Assembly (NCBI GenBank): GCA_910575475.1
Contig: CAJTGD010000007.1
Span: forward strand, 62,001 to 126,000
Reading direction: 5' to 3'
From: Lachnospiraceae bacterium
Lineage (GTDB): Bacteria; Bacillota; Clostridia; Lachnospirales; Lachnospiraceae
Length of the DNA: 64,000 bases
Made by a program: the position numbers and the translations under genes. Each line of letters opens with the position of its first letter. The stretch's first letter is position 1. Shown piece after piece: positions 26,931 to 34,452 of this stretch. Below the pieces are notes generated by a model. It was not told the DNA's origin, searched no databases, and saw only the letters and a list, made by a program, of their open reading frames with translations.

Positions 26931-27871
26931 TGTCAGAAGGAAAGAAGATCGCAACAAGAGAAAGCTATGGCAATGCTTTGGCCGAGCTGGGAAAAGAACA
27001 TGAGGACGTTGTGGTTCTGGACGCGGACCTGGCGGCAGCAACCAAGACAGGCGTATTTAAAAAGGCATTTCCGGAGCGCCACATTGACTGCGGGATCGCA
27101 GAGTGCAACATGATCGGCGTGGCAGCAGGACTTTCCACCACCGGAAAGGTTCCCTTCGCAAGCTCCTTTGCCATGTTCGCGGCAGGACGCGCGTTTGAGC
27201 AGGTGCGCAACTCCGTAGGATATCCGAAGCTGAACGTGAAGATCGGCGCCACCCATGCGGGAATCTCCGTAGGGGAAGACGGGGCCAGCCATCAGTGCAA
27301 CGAGGATATCGCGCTCATGCGGACGATCCCGGGGATGGTGGTCATCAATCCGTCCGACGACGTGGAGGCAAAGGCAGCAGTGAAGGCGGCATATGAGCAT
27401 CAGGGTCCGGTTTACCTGCGCTTCGGCAGACTGGCTGTGCCGGTGATCAACGACCGTCCGGATTATCATTTTGAACTGGGCAAGGGCGTAGTTCTGCGGG
27501 AAGGCAAGGACCTGACTATCATCGCCACCGGACTTCCTGTGGCAAACTGCCTGGAAGCGGCGGAGAAGCTGGCTGCAGACGGGATTGAGGCGAAGGTGAT
27601 CAACATCCACACCATCAAGCCGCTGGATGAAGAGCTGGTGGTTGCGGCAGCGAAGGAAACCGGCAAAGTAGTGACCGTAGAGGAGCATTCCGTGATCGGC
27701 GGGCTGGGAAGCGCAGTATGCGACGTACTGTCTGCGCAGGCGCCTACCAAGGTATTAAAGATCGGGATCAACGATACCTTCGGAGAGTCCGGACCGGCTG
27801 TGGAGCTTGTGAAAAAATACGGACTGGATGCGGACAGCATATATGAAAAAATAAAATCTGAAATGTTATAG
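26930..27871 (+). CDS. Transketolase, C-terminal subunit
   Basis: The 313-residue second half of split transketolase, with the pyrimidine-binding and C-terminal domains. It has VVLDADLAAATKTG near 28, CGIAECNMIGVAAGLS near 55 (catalytic Glu), and a C-terminal domain with VVTVEEHSVIGGLGSAV near 245. The one-base overlap with the first subunit favours equal synthesis of both. A terminator follows 22 bases after the stop. Confidence 0.95.
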   Translation: MSEGKKIATRESYGNALAELGKEHEDVVVLDADLAAATKTGVFKKAFPERHIDCGIAECNMIGVAAGLSTTGKVPFASSFAMFAAGRAFEQVRNSVGYPKLNVKIGATHAGISVGEDGASHQCNEDIALMRTIPGMVVINPSDDVEAKAAVKAAYEHQGPVYLRFGRLAVPVINDRPDYHFELGKGVVLREGKDLTIIATGLPVANCLEAAEKLAADGIEAKVINIHTIKPLDEELVVAAAKETGKVVTVEEHSVIGGLGSAVCDVLSAQAPTKVLKIGINDTFGESGPAVELVKKYGLDADSIYEKIKSEML

Positions 27872-27892
27872 ACAGATTTATAAAAAAGGATG

Positions 27893-27932
27893 AAAAACAG
27901 GCTTGGGCAGGAAAACTGCCCGGCCTGTTTTT
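27893..27932 (+). terminator. Terminator of the transketolase operon
   Basis: AAAAACAGGC pairs with GCCTGTTTTT, with an inner GGGCAG / CTGCCC stem. It is a strong intrinsic terminator. Confidence 0.93.
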
Positions 27933-28106
27933 CGGTGGATGAGAGCTGCGGCAGGGGGACAGCAGGCATCAGACCCGTCTGCTGCTGTTCCGAAAAAAAC
28001 AAATTTTGTTAAAACATTGAACACAATTTTATCACAAAGGCTGGCTATGATATCGGTATAAAATGAAACAACAAAAATAAATATACAAGAGAAAGAAGGA
28101 TGAGGT

Positions 28107-29414
28107 ATGGATAATCAATACAATTATTACAATCCGGAAAATTCCCAGAATACTTATCATAATTACGGCCAGCCTGAACACGCGGGCAGAGAAAAGAGAG
28201 ACAGAAAAAAGATGCCCAAGGCGGTTGCAGTGATCTGCCTGGCAGTACTGTTCGGCGTTGTATCAAGCGCCACCTTCCTGACCTCCAATATTTTGGGGAG
28301 CAAGATCCTGGGGTTGGAGAACACTTCCTCAGCAAAGGGTGAAGCAAAAACAGCAACCCCAGTGACGGACTCCCTCTCCAAATCGACCTCGGTCGTGACC
28401 TCCGACGTTTCTTCTATTGTAGAGAGTGTGATGCCGTCGGTCGTATCGATCACGAACCTGAGTGTCCAGCAGGTACAGAACTTTTTCGGCGGAATACAGC
28501 AGTATGAGATGCAGAGCGCGGGGACAGGGATCATCATCAGCCAGACAGACGAGGAGCTTCTGATCGTGACCAACAATCATGTGATCCAGAGCAGCGAGAC
28601 ATTGACTGTTACGTTTTCTGACGAATCCAGCGCGGAGGCTCACGTCAAGGGCAGCAATCCGGAGCATGATGTGGCGGTGATCGCAGTACGCAAGGATGAG
28701 ATTCCGGCAGAAACGATGAAGAACATCGCGGTCGCTACATTGGGGGATTCCACACAGCTTAAGGTAGGGGAACCGGCTATTGCCATCGGGAACGCGCTGG
28801 GCTACGGACAGTCCGTAACGACCGGCGTGATCAGCGCCCTGGATCGTGTGACCGCTGCGAAAAACCAGTCTACCGGCGAGACTGTCGGACAGGGAATCGG
28901 TATGATCCAGACAGACGCGGCCATCAATCAGGGAAACAGCGGCGGCGCGCTGCTTAATATAAAAGGGGAAGTGATCGGCATCAATTCCGAGAAGCTTTCC
29001 GGAAGCACGGTGGAAGGCATGGGATACGCGATCCCGATCAGCGACGTGTCTGATATTATTGACAGCCTGATGAACCAGAAGACGAAATATAAGGTTGCGG
29101 AAGGCAGCCAGGGTTATCTGGGGATCACATGCTTTGATGTGGAAAACGCGCAGAGATACCATATGCCGACAGGCGTCTATGTATATGAGACGGTAGAAGA
29201 CGGCCCCGCGGACCGGGCAGGAATCACAAAGGGCAATATCATCACAGCCGTAAACGGCAGCGGCGTGGACGGCAAGGACGCGCTGCAGAAGGAACTGACC
29301 TATTATGCAGTAGGGGAGACGGTGACTCTGACGATCCAGGTTCCGGAGAATAACGGGGAATATACGGAAAAATCAGTTGACGTTACACTCGGAGAGCTGG
29401 AATCGACCCGGTAA
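28107..29414 (+). CDS. HtrA/DegP-type membrane serine protease with PDZ domain
   Basis: A 435-residue surface quality-control protease. A Tyr/Asn/Gln-rich cytoplasmic N-terminus (1-30) precedes one membrane helix (about 37-58). The trypsin-like domain carries the full triad: His158 (NNHV), Asp188 (HDVAV) and Ser278 (GNSGGAL). A PDZ domain occupies about 335-430. The family degrades or refolds misfolded exported proteins. The start follows GAAAGAAGGATGAGGT. It has its own terminator at 29477. No CssRS-like two-component pair is adjacent. Confidence 0.94.
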   Translation: MDNQYNYYNPENSQNTYHNYGQPEHAGREKRDRKKMPKAVAVICLAVLFGVVSSATFLTSNILGSKILGLENTSSAKGEAKTATPVTDSLSKSTSVVTSDVSSIVESVMPSVVSITNLSVQQVQNFFGGIQQYEMQSAGTGIIISQTDEELLIVTNNHVIQSSETLTVTFSDESSAEAHVKGSNPEHDVAVIAVRKDEIPAETMKNIAVATLGDSTQLKVGEPAIAIGNALGYGQSVTTGVISALDRVTAAKNQSTGETVGQGIGMIQTDAAINQGNSGGALLNIKGEVIGINSEKLSGSTVEGMGYAIPISDVSDIIDSLMNQKTKYKVAEGSQGYLGITCFDVENAQRYHMPTGVYVYETVEDGPADRAGITKGNIITAVNGSGVDGKDALQKELTYYAVGETVTLTIQVPENNGEYTEKSVDVTLGELESTR

Positions 29415-29476
29415 GGCATCTGCCTCACACCGAAGCCAAATAGAAAATCTGAATCGTTACAAATAATACAGTAAAC

Positions 29477-29511
29477 AAAAAGCTGCCAGCAGACAATGCG
29501 GCAGCTTTTTC
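29477..29511 (+). terminator. Terminator after the HtrA-like gene
   Basis: AAAAAGCTGCC and GGCAGCTTTTT with a 12-base loop, 62 bases after the stop. Confidence 0.9.
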
Positions 29512-29648
29512 ATTAGGGAATGGGTCTGCCCTCCTGCACGCTATCTGCGGATATCCTGTTCGTTTTGTCGAATTCACCTGACATGGAATGATAAATTCAG
29601 CTTTTTTCTTATGCTATGCTTTAGGAAAAAATAGCAGAGGTGAGTGTG

Positions 29649-30980
29649 ATGGAAAGACAGATACCCAAAAATGTACGCCAGATCGGCAACGTAAGTGATA
29701 CTCCGAAGATCTACGTGGAGGATTATGTAGATACATTTTTCTCACAGCTATGCGATAAAGCAGGAGAGTCTCCGGTGGGAGCGTTCCTGGTGGGCGATAT
29801 ACAGAGTACGGAGGAAGAGGAATATGTGTACATCTACGGAGCGATCCAGATGCATGAACTGAAACTCTCAGGTACGGAATATGTACTGGACGAGGATACC
29901 TGGAAGCATGCCTATGAGGATTGCAAGCAATATTTTGAGGACGGGGAAATGCTGGGGTGGTTTGTGGCTCACGCAGGGGTTCCTCTGACGGCAGAGGACA
30001 GTGTGGTCAAGCTTCATAAAAAATCCTTTCCCAAGACGAACACGGTCTTTATCATGAAGGATCCGGGGGAAAAGGAAGAAGCCTATTTTGTGCATAAGCT
30101 GGATGATCTGATGGAGATCGGCGGGCATTTTACATATTATGAAAAAAATCCATGCATGCAGAATTACATGATCTCCACCCGGAAGAAAAACGGGGCAAGC
30201 CCTACGGAAACCGTAGAAGACCAGGCGGCCAAAGATTTCCGGAGCATCGTGCGTTCCCGGGAGGAGCTGATGATGAAGCAGCGGTCCAACCGCATGATGT
30301 ATGCGCTGAGCACCTGCCTTGTACTTCTGGTGGTGATCATGGGTGTCGCGACCATGAATAATTTTGATAAAATGAAATCGGTCCAGAACACGCTGGAAAA
30401 TCTGTCCGGCGCATCGAAGTCAGACGACGGACAGGTTCAGCAGACGGACGGTAAGGTAACCTCCGTAGGGGACCCTTCCTCCGGAGAGAATGCGGCGCAG
30501 ACGGAAGGCCAGACGGCTGCGGGAGGCCAGACACAGGAAGCGGGGCAGGCCGGAGCACAGAGCGGGACAGCCGGACAAGCCGGAGCACAGGACGGAACAG
30601 TGGGACAGGCCGGCAGCCAGGAAGCGGCAGATGGACAGGCCCAGGCCGCCGACCCGGCTGCGGGGCAGCCCCAGCCTGGTGAAAACGTGCAGGCCGGAGG
30701 AACCGCATCCACAGATGCCGGAGGGGGAACCCCTCAGGACCCGGCTGCGGAGACGGGCGGAAGCGCTTCTGCTGCGGGAACCCCGGAAGGGAGCGACGGA
30801 TCCGGCGCCGGGGAAAATAACGGAAGCGACGGAATCTATGTTGTGGAACAGGGGGATACGCTGGCGATCATCAGCCAGAAGCTGTACGGAGACATTTCTC
30901 ATGTGGACGCGATCTCCAGGATGAACGGGCTGACCGACGGAAATTTAATTTATATTGGTCAGAAATTGCTATTACCATAA
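29649..30980 (+). CDS. Membrane protein with degenerate JAMM/MPN-like domain and C-terminal LysM
   Basis: A 443-residue protein in three parts. Residues about 20-150 look like an MPN/JAB fold: a GAFLVGD strand near 43, then the pattern GWFVAHAG (103-110) and TAED (114-117), then a FIMKDP strand. In active JAMM proteases this reads GW-x-HxHP and SxxD with an upstream Glu; here the first His is Val106, the Pro is Ala109 and the Glu is missing, so it should not bind zinc. A membrane helix lies at about 218-238. A linker of Gly, Ala, Gln and Glu with repeated GQAGAQ units is followed by a LysM domain at about 395-443, which should bind peptidoglycan outside the cell. ATG 29649 is best served by AGAGGTG; an in-frame GTG lies at 29640. 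Function unknown. Confidence 0.8.
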   Translation: MERQIPKNVRQIGNVSDTPKIYVEDYVDTFFSQLCDKAGESPVGAFLVGDIQSTEEEEYVYIYGAIQMHELKLSGTEYVLDEDTWKHAYEDCKQYFEDGEMLGWFVAHAGVPLTAEDSVVKLHKKSFPKTNTVFIMKDPGEKEEAYFVHKLDDLMEIGGHFTYYEKNPCMQNYMISTRKKNGASPTETVEDQAAKDFRSIVRSREELMMKQRSNRMMYALSTCLVLLVVIMGVATMNNFDKMKSVQNTLENLSGASKSDDGQVQQTDGKVTSVGDPSSGENAAQTEGQTAAGGQTQEAGQAGAQSGTAGQAGAQDGTVGQAGSQEAADGQAQAADPAAGQPQPGENVQAGGTASTDAGGGTPQDPAAETGGSASAAGTPEGSDGSGAGENNGSDGIYVVEQGDTLAIISQKLYGDISHVDAISRMNGLTDGNLIYIGQKLLLP

Positions 30981-30994
30981 AAAGATGTTATACT
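30966..30994 (+). promoter_or_regulatory. Promoter of the DUF5711-CvpA genes
   Basis: TTGCTA (30966-30971), a 17-base spacer and TATACT (30989-30994). The -35 box lies inside the last codons of the LysM gene. Confidence 0.7.
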
Positions 30995-31059
30995 ATAACA
31001 CGGTGACTGAAAACCGCAGTTGAGGAACTGATTATGCAATAAGAGGGATTCAAACTAAG

Positions 31060-32253
31060 ATGACGCAAAAGAAAAATCCAAACTTAAAGCTGATGGAGCC
31101 GCCGGATCCGGAGAAACCAAAGAAAATAAAGCGAAGACACCGGCGGATCAGGCCGGGAAAGCTTTTGACGACCGTATTCCTTGCGGTCATGGTATTGCTG
31201 GGGACATATCTGCTGCTTACGAACCACCTGTACCACAAGGTATCTCAGACCGCATCCTATAAAAGAGAGACTTCGGACAGCAATCGCTACGCTTCCTTCC
31301 GAAACGGGATCATCCGCTACGGCAGGAACGGCGTCACGTTTCTGAGCAGGCAGAACGAAGTGCTCTGGATCCAGCCGGGGCAGTTTCAGAATCCGGCCCT
31401 GGAAGTGAACGACCAGACCTTTGCAGTTGCGGATACCGGGGGCAATTCCATACAGATCTTTACGGATAAGGGGTTAAAAGGGGAGTTCGAGACCAATCTT
31501 CCGATTGAAAAGTTTTCCCTCTCGAATCAGGGGATCGTGAGCGCGATCCTGAAAAATGAAAATTCCCCGATGATCGTGACCTATGATTCCACCGGGAATA
31601 TCCTGGTCGAGAATCAGGTCGTGACCGGAAGCATGGGTTACCCCGTTGCACTGGAGATGTCGCCTGACGGAAAGGTGCTGCTCGTCTCATACCTGGACAT
31701 GAAGAACAGCACATTGAAGTCCCGGGTCGCAGGCTATAATTTTGTGGAGGAAGGGACGGACCGGGAGAACCACCAGGTCAGTATGGAAGAATACGAAGAT
31801 TCCGTGATACCGGAGATTTTTTTCATGGATGCAGTCACATCCGTTGCGGTCGGGGATCACTCGTTTTCGATATCAAAGGGGAGCAGGATTCCGGAGAAGA
31901 CGACAGAGGTCGAACTGTTCCGCGAGATCCGAAGCACATTTCATACCAGCCGGTATATTGGTTTCGTTCTGCTGAACGAGGAAAAATCCGGTTATGAGCT
32001 GCGGCTGTACAGCAAATCGGGAAAGCAGATCATGAACCGGGCGATTTCCGGGGAGTTCAGCAATGTATATATGGAAGGAAATGAAATCATACTATACGAA
32101 GGCTCCAGATGCAGCATCTATACAAGCATGGGAATGCCGCGGTTTGACGGTGATCTTAAGGACGACATTCTGATGATGGTCCCCATGGAAGGGATCAATC
32201 GGTACATGATGATGAGTACGGATGAATTACGGGTCATTTATTTGGCCGGATAG
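31060..32253 (+). CDS. DUF5711-type membrane-anchored beta-propeller-like protein
   Basis: A 397-residue protein. A very basic N-terminus (Lys/Arg-rich to residue 35) precedes one membrane helix (about 36-58). The outer part consists of repeated beta-rich segments (for example VADTGGNSIQIF near 126, MSPDGKVLLVSY near 205, YELRLYSKSGKQI near 312), which suggest a beta-propeller. It matches the DUF5711 family, seen mainly in Lachnospiraceae; function unknown. Its end is 10 bases before the CvpA start, so the two should be coexpressed. The ribosome site is weak (AAGAGGGATTCAAACTAAG). Confidence 0.8.
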   Translation: MTQKKNPNLKLMEPPDPEKPKKIKRRHRRIRPGKLLTTVFLAVMVLLGTYLLLTNHLYHKVSQTASYKRETSDSNRYASFRNGIIRYGRNGVTFLSRQNEVLWIQPGQFQNPALEVNDQTFAVADTGGNSIQIFTDKGLKGEFETNLPIEKFSLSNQGIVSAILKNENSPMIVTYDSTGNILVENQVVTGSMGYPVALEMSPDGKVLLVSYLDMKNSTLKSRVAGYNFVEEGTDRENHQVSMEEYEDSVIPEIFFMDAVTSVAVGDHSFSISKGSRIPEKTTEVELFREIRSTFHTSRYIGFVLLNEEKSGYELRLYSKSGKQIMNRAISGEFSNVYMEGNEIILYEGSRCSIYTSMGMPRFDGDLKDDILMMVPMEGINRYMMMSTDELRVIYLAG

Positions 32254-32263
32254 GAGAAAAGTG

Positions 32264-33082
32264 ATGGAGAACTGGTTATTGATCCTAGTAGGAGTTATAT
32301 TTTTGGTGGGCATTGTGGCAGGGGCAGTCCGCGGATTTGTCAAGATCGGGATTTCCCTTTTATCCACGGTGCTCATTGCTGCGTTATTTGCATTTCTTTC
32401 CCCGCATGTAGGGAGCGCTCTGGCCAAATATACGCCCCTAGATGAACTGATCCAGGAAAAGATCGTTCAGGCGTTCCTCCCCGAGATATCGGCAGAGACT
32501 TTAAAGGATAAGGATCTGAGCGGAACGCCGCTTCAGAATATCCCTCTGAAGGACATTGAAAAGCTTACCAGCCTGGACTGGAAACGTCTGGGCATTACGA
32601 CAAATGATTTTGCAGACATATTCGGGAACATCCCAAAGGACCAGCAGATCAAAGAGATCGAAGAATCCGCAATGCCGGATTTCTTAAAGGAGCTTCTCCT
32701 GGAAAACAATAATACTGCCATTTATGAGGAGTTGGATGTGGCTTCGTTTCCACAGTATATTGCTGCATATATATCCAGAATGATGCTGAATGTGATATCC
32801 TTTTTAGTGACCTTTATCCTGGCGTTTGTGATCGTGAAGGCTTTGATGGCCGCTGTGGATATTCTGGGAGATATGCGAATATTTGGGGTGTTTAATTATT
32901 TTGGCGGCGCGGTGATCGGCGCTCTGTGCTCACTCATGTTTGTATGGGTGCTGTTTCTGGTGATCGCAGTTTGTTATTCACTGCCGATCGGGAAGGCCTG
33001 CTTCGATATGATCGACAGCAGCATATTTCTGAAAATGATCTATGAGAGCAATCCTCTGCTTACAAGGCTGATTTCGTTCTAA
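32264..33082 (+). CDS. CvpA-family membrane protein
   Basis: A 272-residue membrane protein. It begins with a helix and the typical GAVRGFVKIGISLLST segment (about 20-36), two further helices, and later a pair of helices (about 175-205 and 220-250). Similar proteins (CvpA/YshB) are linked to colicin V production, cell envelope and stress tolerance. The extracellular loop between helices 2 and 3 (about 55-170) is longer than in the short family members. I chose ATG 32264 after GGAGAAAAGTG; the longer frame overlaps DUF5711 and has no ribosome site. Confidence 0.82.
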   Translation: MENWLLILVGVIFLVGIVAGAVRGFVKIGISLLSTVLIAALFAFLSPHVGSALAKYTPLDELIQEKIVQAFLPEISAETLKDKDLSGTPLQNIPLKDIEKLTSLDWKRLGITTNDFADIFGNIPKDQQIKEIEESAMPDFLKELLLENNNTAIYEELDVASFPQYIAAYISRMMLNVISFLVTFILAFVIVKALMAAVDILGDMRIFGVFNYFGGAVIGALCSLMFVWVLFLVIAVCYSLPIGKACFDMIDSSIFLKMIYESNPLLTRLISF

Positions 33083-33121
33083 AGGATTAGAAAACCTTAA
33101 GAAATGAACTGTCCGGAATCC

Positions 33122-33150
33122 TTGCACTTTTTGTCGAAACTTGTTATGAT
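33122..33150 (+). promoter_or_regulatory. Promoter with a dyad over the -10 and start region
   Basis: TTGCAC (33122-33127), 17 bases, TATGAT (33145-33150). The -10 box is part of an inverted repeat: GTTATGAT (33143-33150) and ATCATAAC (33162-33169), perfect over 8 bases with an 11-base gap, so a repressor could cover the start site. Confidence 0.72.
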
Positions 33151-33167
33151 AAACGAGGAGAATCATA

Positions 33168-33241
33168 ACATGTGTTAGTAACGATCCAGAACGGCGGCAG
33201 TATGAAAACTGCGGTCTGATGTTCTGAACCGTTACATGTAT
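33168..33241 (+). other. Long hairpin leader before the unknown membrane protein at 33263
   Basis: The transcript would begin near 33157. GTAACG-AT-CCAGAAC (33178-33192) pairs with GTTCTGAACCGTTAC (221-235 of the same hundred) at 13 of 15 positions; the stem is extended outward by ACATGT on both sides across a 5-base bulge, and capped by GCAGT / ACTGC with a 6-base loop. The ribosome site AGGAGGG lies just after it. It matches no riboswitch class that I can recall. Confidence 0.55.
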
Positions 33242-33262
33242 AATTAATAGGAGGGACAGATT

Positions 33263-33901
33263 GTGGCAGAGGAAGTAATTCGTGTGCAGGAAGGGACGCA
33301 GACACCATCGGAGTCGGTGAAGACGGCGGAACAGATGGGGACGGTGATCGCCATGGAATCCGTCAAGCTGGCGGCAGAGAATCAGTTGCGTCAGGGGGAG
33401 GCCAGGGCAGCGGAAGCAGAGCCAGAACGGGTTGTGAACCGTCAGATTCAGGAAGAGGTGCAAAAGCCCGCGGCAGAGGCGGCCAGGGGACCTGCATTTT
33501 ACGACCCGCCGGCTGCAGAGCCGGTCATTGAGGCAGTATCGCCCGGCGAGACGGGGGAAGCATCCGGACAGAATCGGACGAAGAAGCGGATCAATGATTT
33601 TTTCCGCCTGCGGAAGGATATGGAGGATTTTACAAGGGAGGACTGGATCCTGTCCAGGATACCCGAAGAAGATCTGATGGAATATCTCAGGATGGAGCAG
33701 AAGAATTCGGAGATACTCCAAAAAGCAAAAGAGATCAAAGAAAAGAGGATATTTACGACACTGCAGATTGCCATCTCCATGTCGGCGATCGTGGGGGTCG
33801 TGGCCTTACTGAAGGACAATCCTACGGTACTGGTGAATATCCTGTATATAACGGGAATCGTGATCGCTCTGTGGATCTGGAGAGGCAAACAGGATAAATA
33901 A
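33263..33901 (+). CDS. Unknown protein with two C-terminal membrane helices
   Basis: A 212-residue protein that I do not recognise. Residues 1-105 are low-complexity and probably disordered (Ala, Glu, Gln, Pro). Residues 108-155 are charged and helical (DFFRLRKDMEDFTREDWILSR-like region). Two hydrophobic helices lie at about 165-182 and 188-206, and the protein ends in a short basic tail. It begins with GTG after AATAGGAGGGACAGATT, a strong site. The promoter carries a dyad and the leader a long hairpin, which suggests tight control. A small gene follows after 64 bases. Confidence 0.75.
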   Translation: MAEEVIRVQEGTQTPSESVKTAEQMGTVIAMESVKLAAENQLRQGEARAAEAEPERVVNRQIQEEVQKPAAEAARGPAFYDPPAAEPVIEAVSPGETGEASGQNRTKKRINDFFRLRKDMEDFTREDWILSRIPEEDLMEYLRMEQKNSEILQKAKEIKEKRIFTTLQIAISMSAIVGVVALLKDNPTVLVNILYITGIVIALWIWRGKQDK

Positions 33902-33965
33902 GCGGCGGTTCGCGGCCGGTTCGGCCATGAGCTGTAAGCAACAAGAAAGTGAGGCAGGGTGGCGC

Positions 33966-34229
33966 ATGCTGAGAGAAGAGCTTTGGGAGGAATTGATCAG
34001 ACATCAGGGAAAGACATTTCACACGGTAAAGGGCTTGGAATTCCGATACCAGGTGATCGGCGGGGAACTGTTTATAGACAGAAGATCCAAGTCCATCACC
34101 CGGGCTACGGTCGAAAAAGCGTGGGACAAGATACATGCCAGGCCGGGGGAGGTTACCGGTCCAAAAAGCCTTGGCGTATTTGGCGCGCCCTATGTGTGGG
34201 CAGTTTTCAGAGAGTTCGGTATCGTATAA
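33966..34229 (+). CDS. Small conserved-looking protein of unknown function
   Basis: An 87-residue soluble protein. It has LWEELIRHQGKTFHTVKGLEF at the start, a RRSKSITRATVEKAWDKI helix in the middle, and a GPKSLGVFGAPYVWAVF tail. The ordered look argues for a real protein, but I cannot name the family. I chose ATG 33966 because AGGCAGGGTGG lies just upstream; the earlier in-frame ATG at 33927 has none. Confidence 0.65.
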   Translation: MLREELWEELIRHQGKTFHTVKGLEFRYQVIGGELFIDRRSKSITRATVEKAWDKIHARPGEVTGPKSLGVFGAPYVWAVFREFGIV

Positions 34230-34302
34230 ACGGCATCGTTTTTTTGAGCGGCGGTCGAATTTTTGCCGGGTGAAGGGAATTGCATTTTCTGGTATATTTC
34301 TC

Positions 34303-34331
34303 TTTTCATTTTGATCGATATAAAGTATAAT
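34303..34331 (+). promoter_or_regulatory. Promoter of glgB
   Basis: TTTTCA (34303-34308), 17 bases, TATAAT (34326-34331). The -10 is perfect and the -35 moderate. Confidence 0.7.
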
Positions 34332-34346
34332 AGGGATTAATGAAAT

Positions 34347-34424
34347 TTCCGTGTATCACATGCTTGCCTGGGAGATGTGAACGATTGAGATACCGATAGG
34401 CCTATCCACATGTAATGCACGGAA
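34347..34424 (+). other. Structured 5' leader of glgB
   Basis: TTCCGTG (34347-34353) pairs with CACGGAA (34418-34424) and encloses further pairings (CATG/CATG, ATGTG near 34374 with CACAT near 34407, GATAGGCCTATC). The leader is about 115 bases. I do not recognise a riboswitch class. Confidence 0.4.
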
Positions 34425-34452
34425 TTAAAACAAGCAATGACGAGGTGGGCTT

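Noticed and set aside
33168-33241. Long hairpin leader considered as a tRNA or a known riboswitch
   Set aside because: No cloverleaf, TTCGA arm or CCA end, and it does not match the consensus sequences of the riboswitch classes that I can recall.
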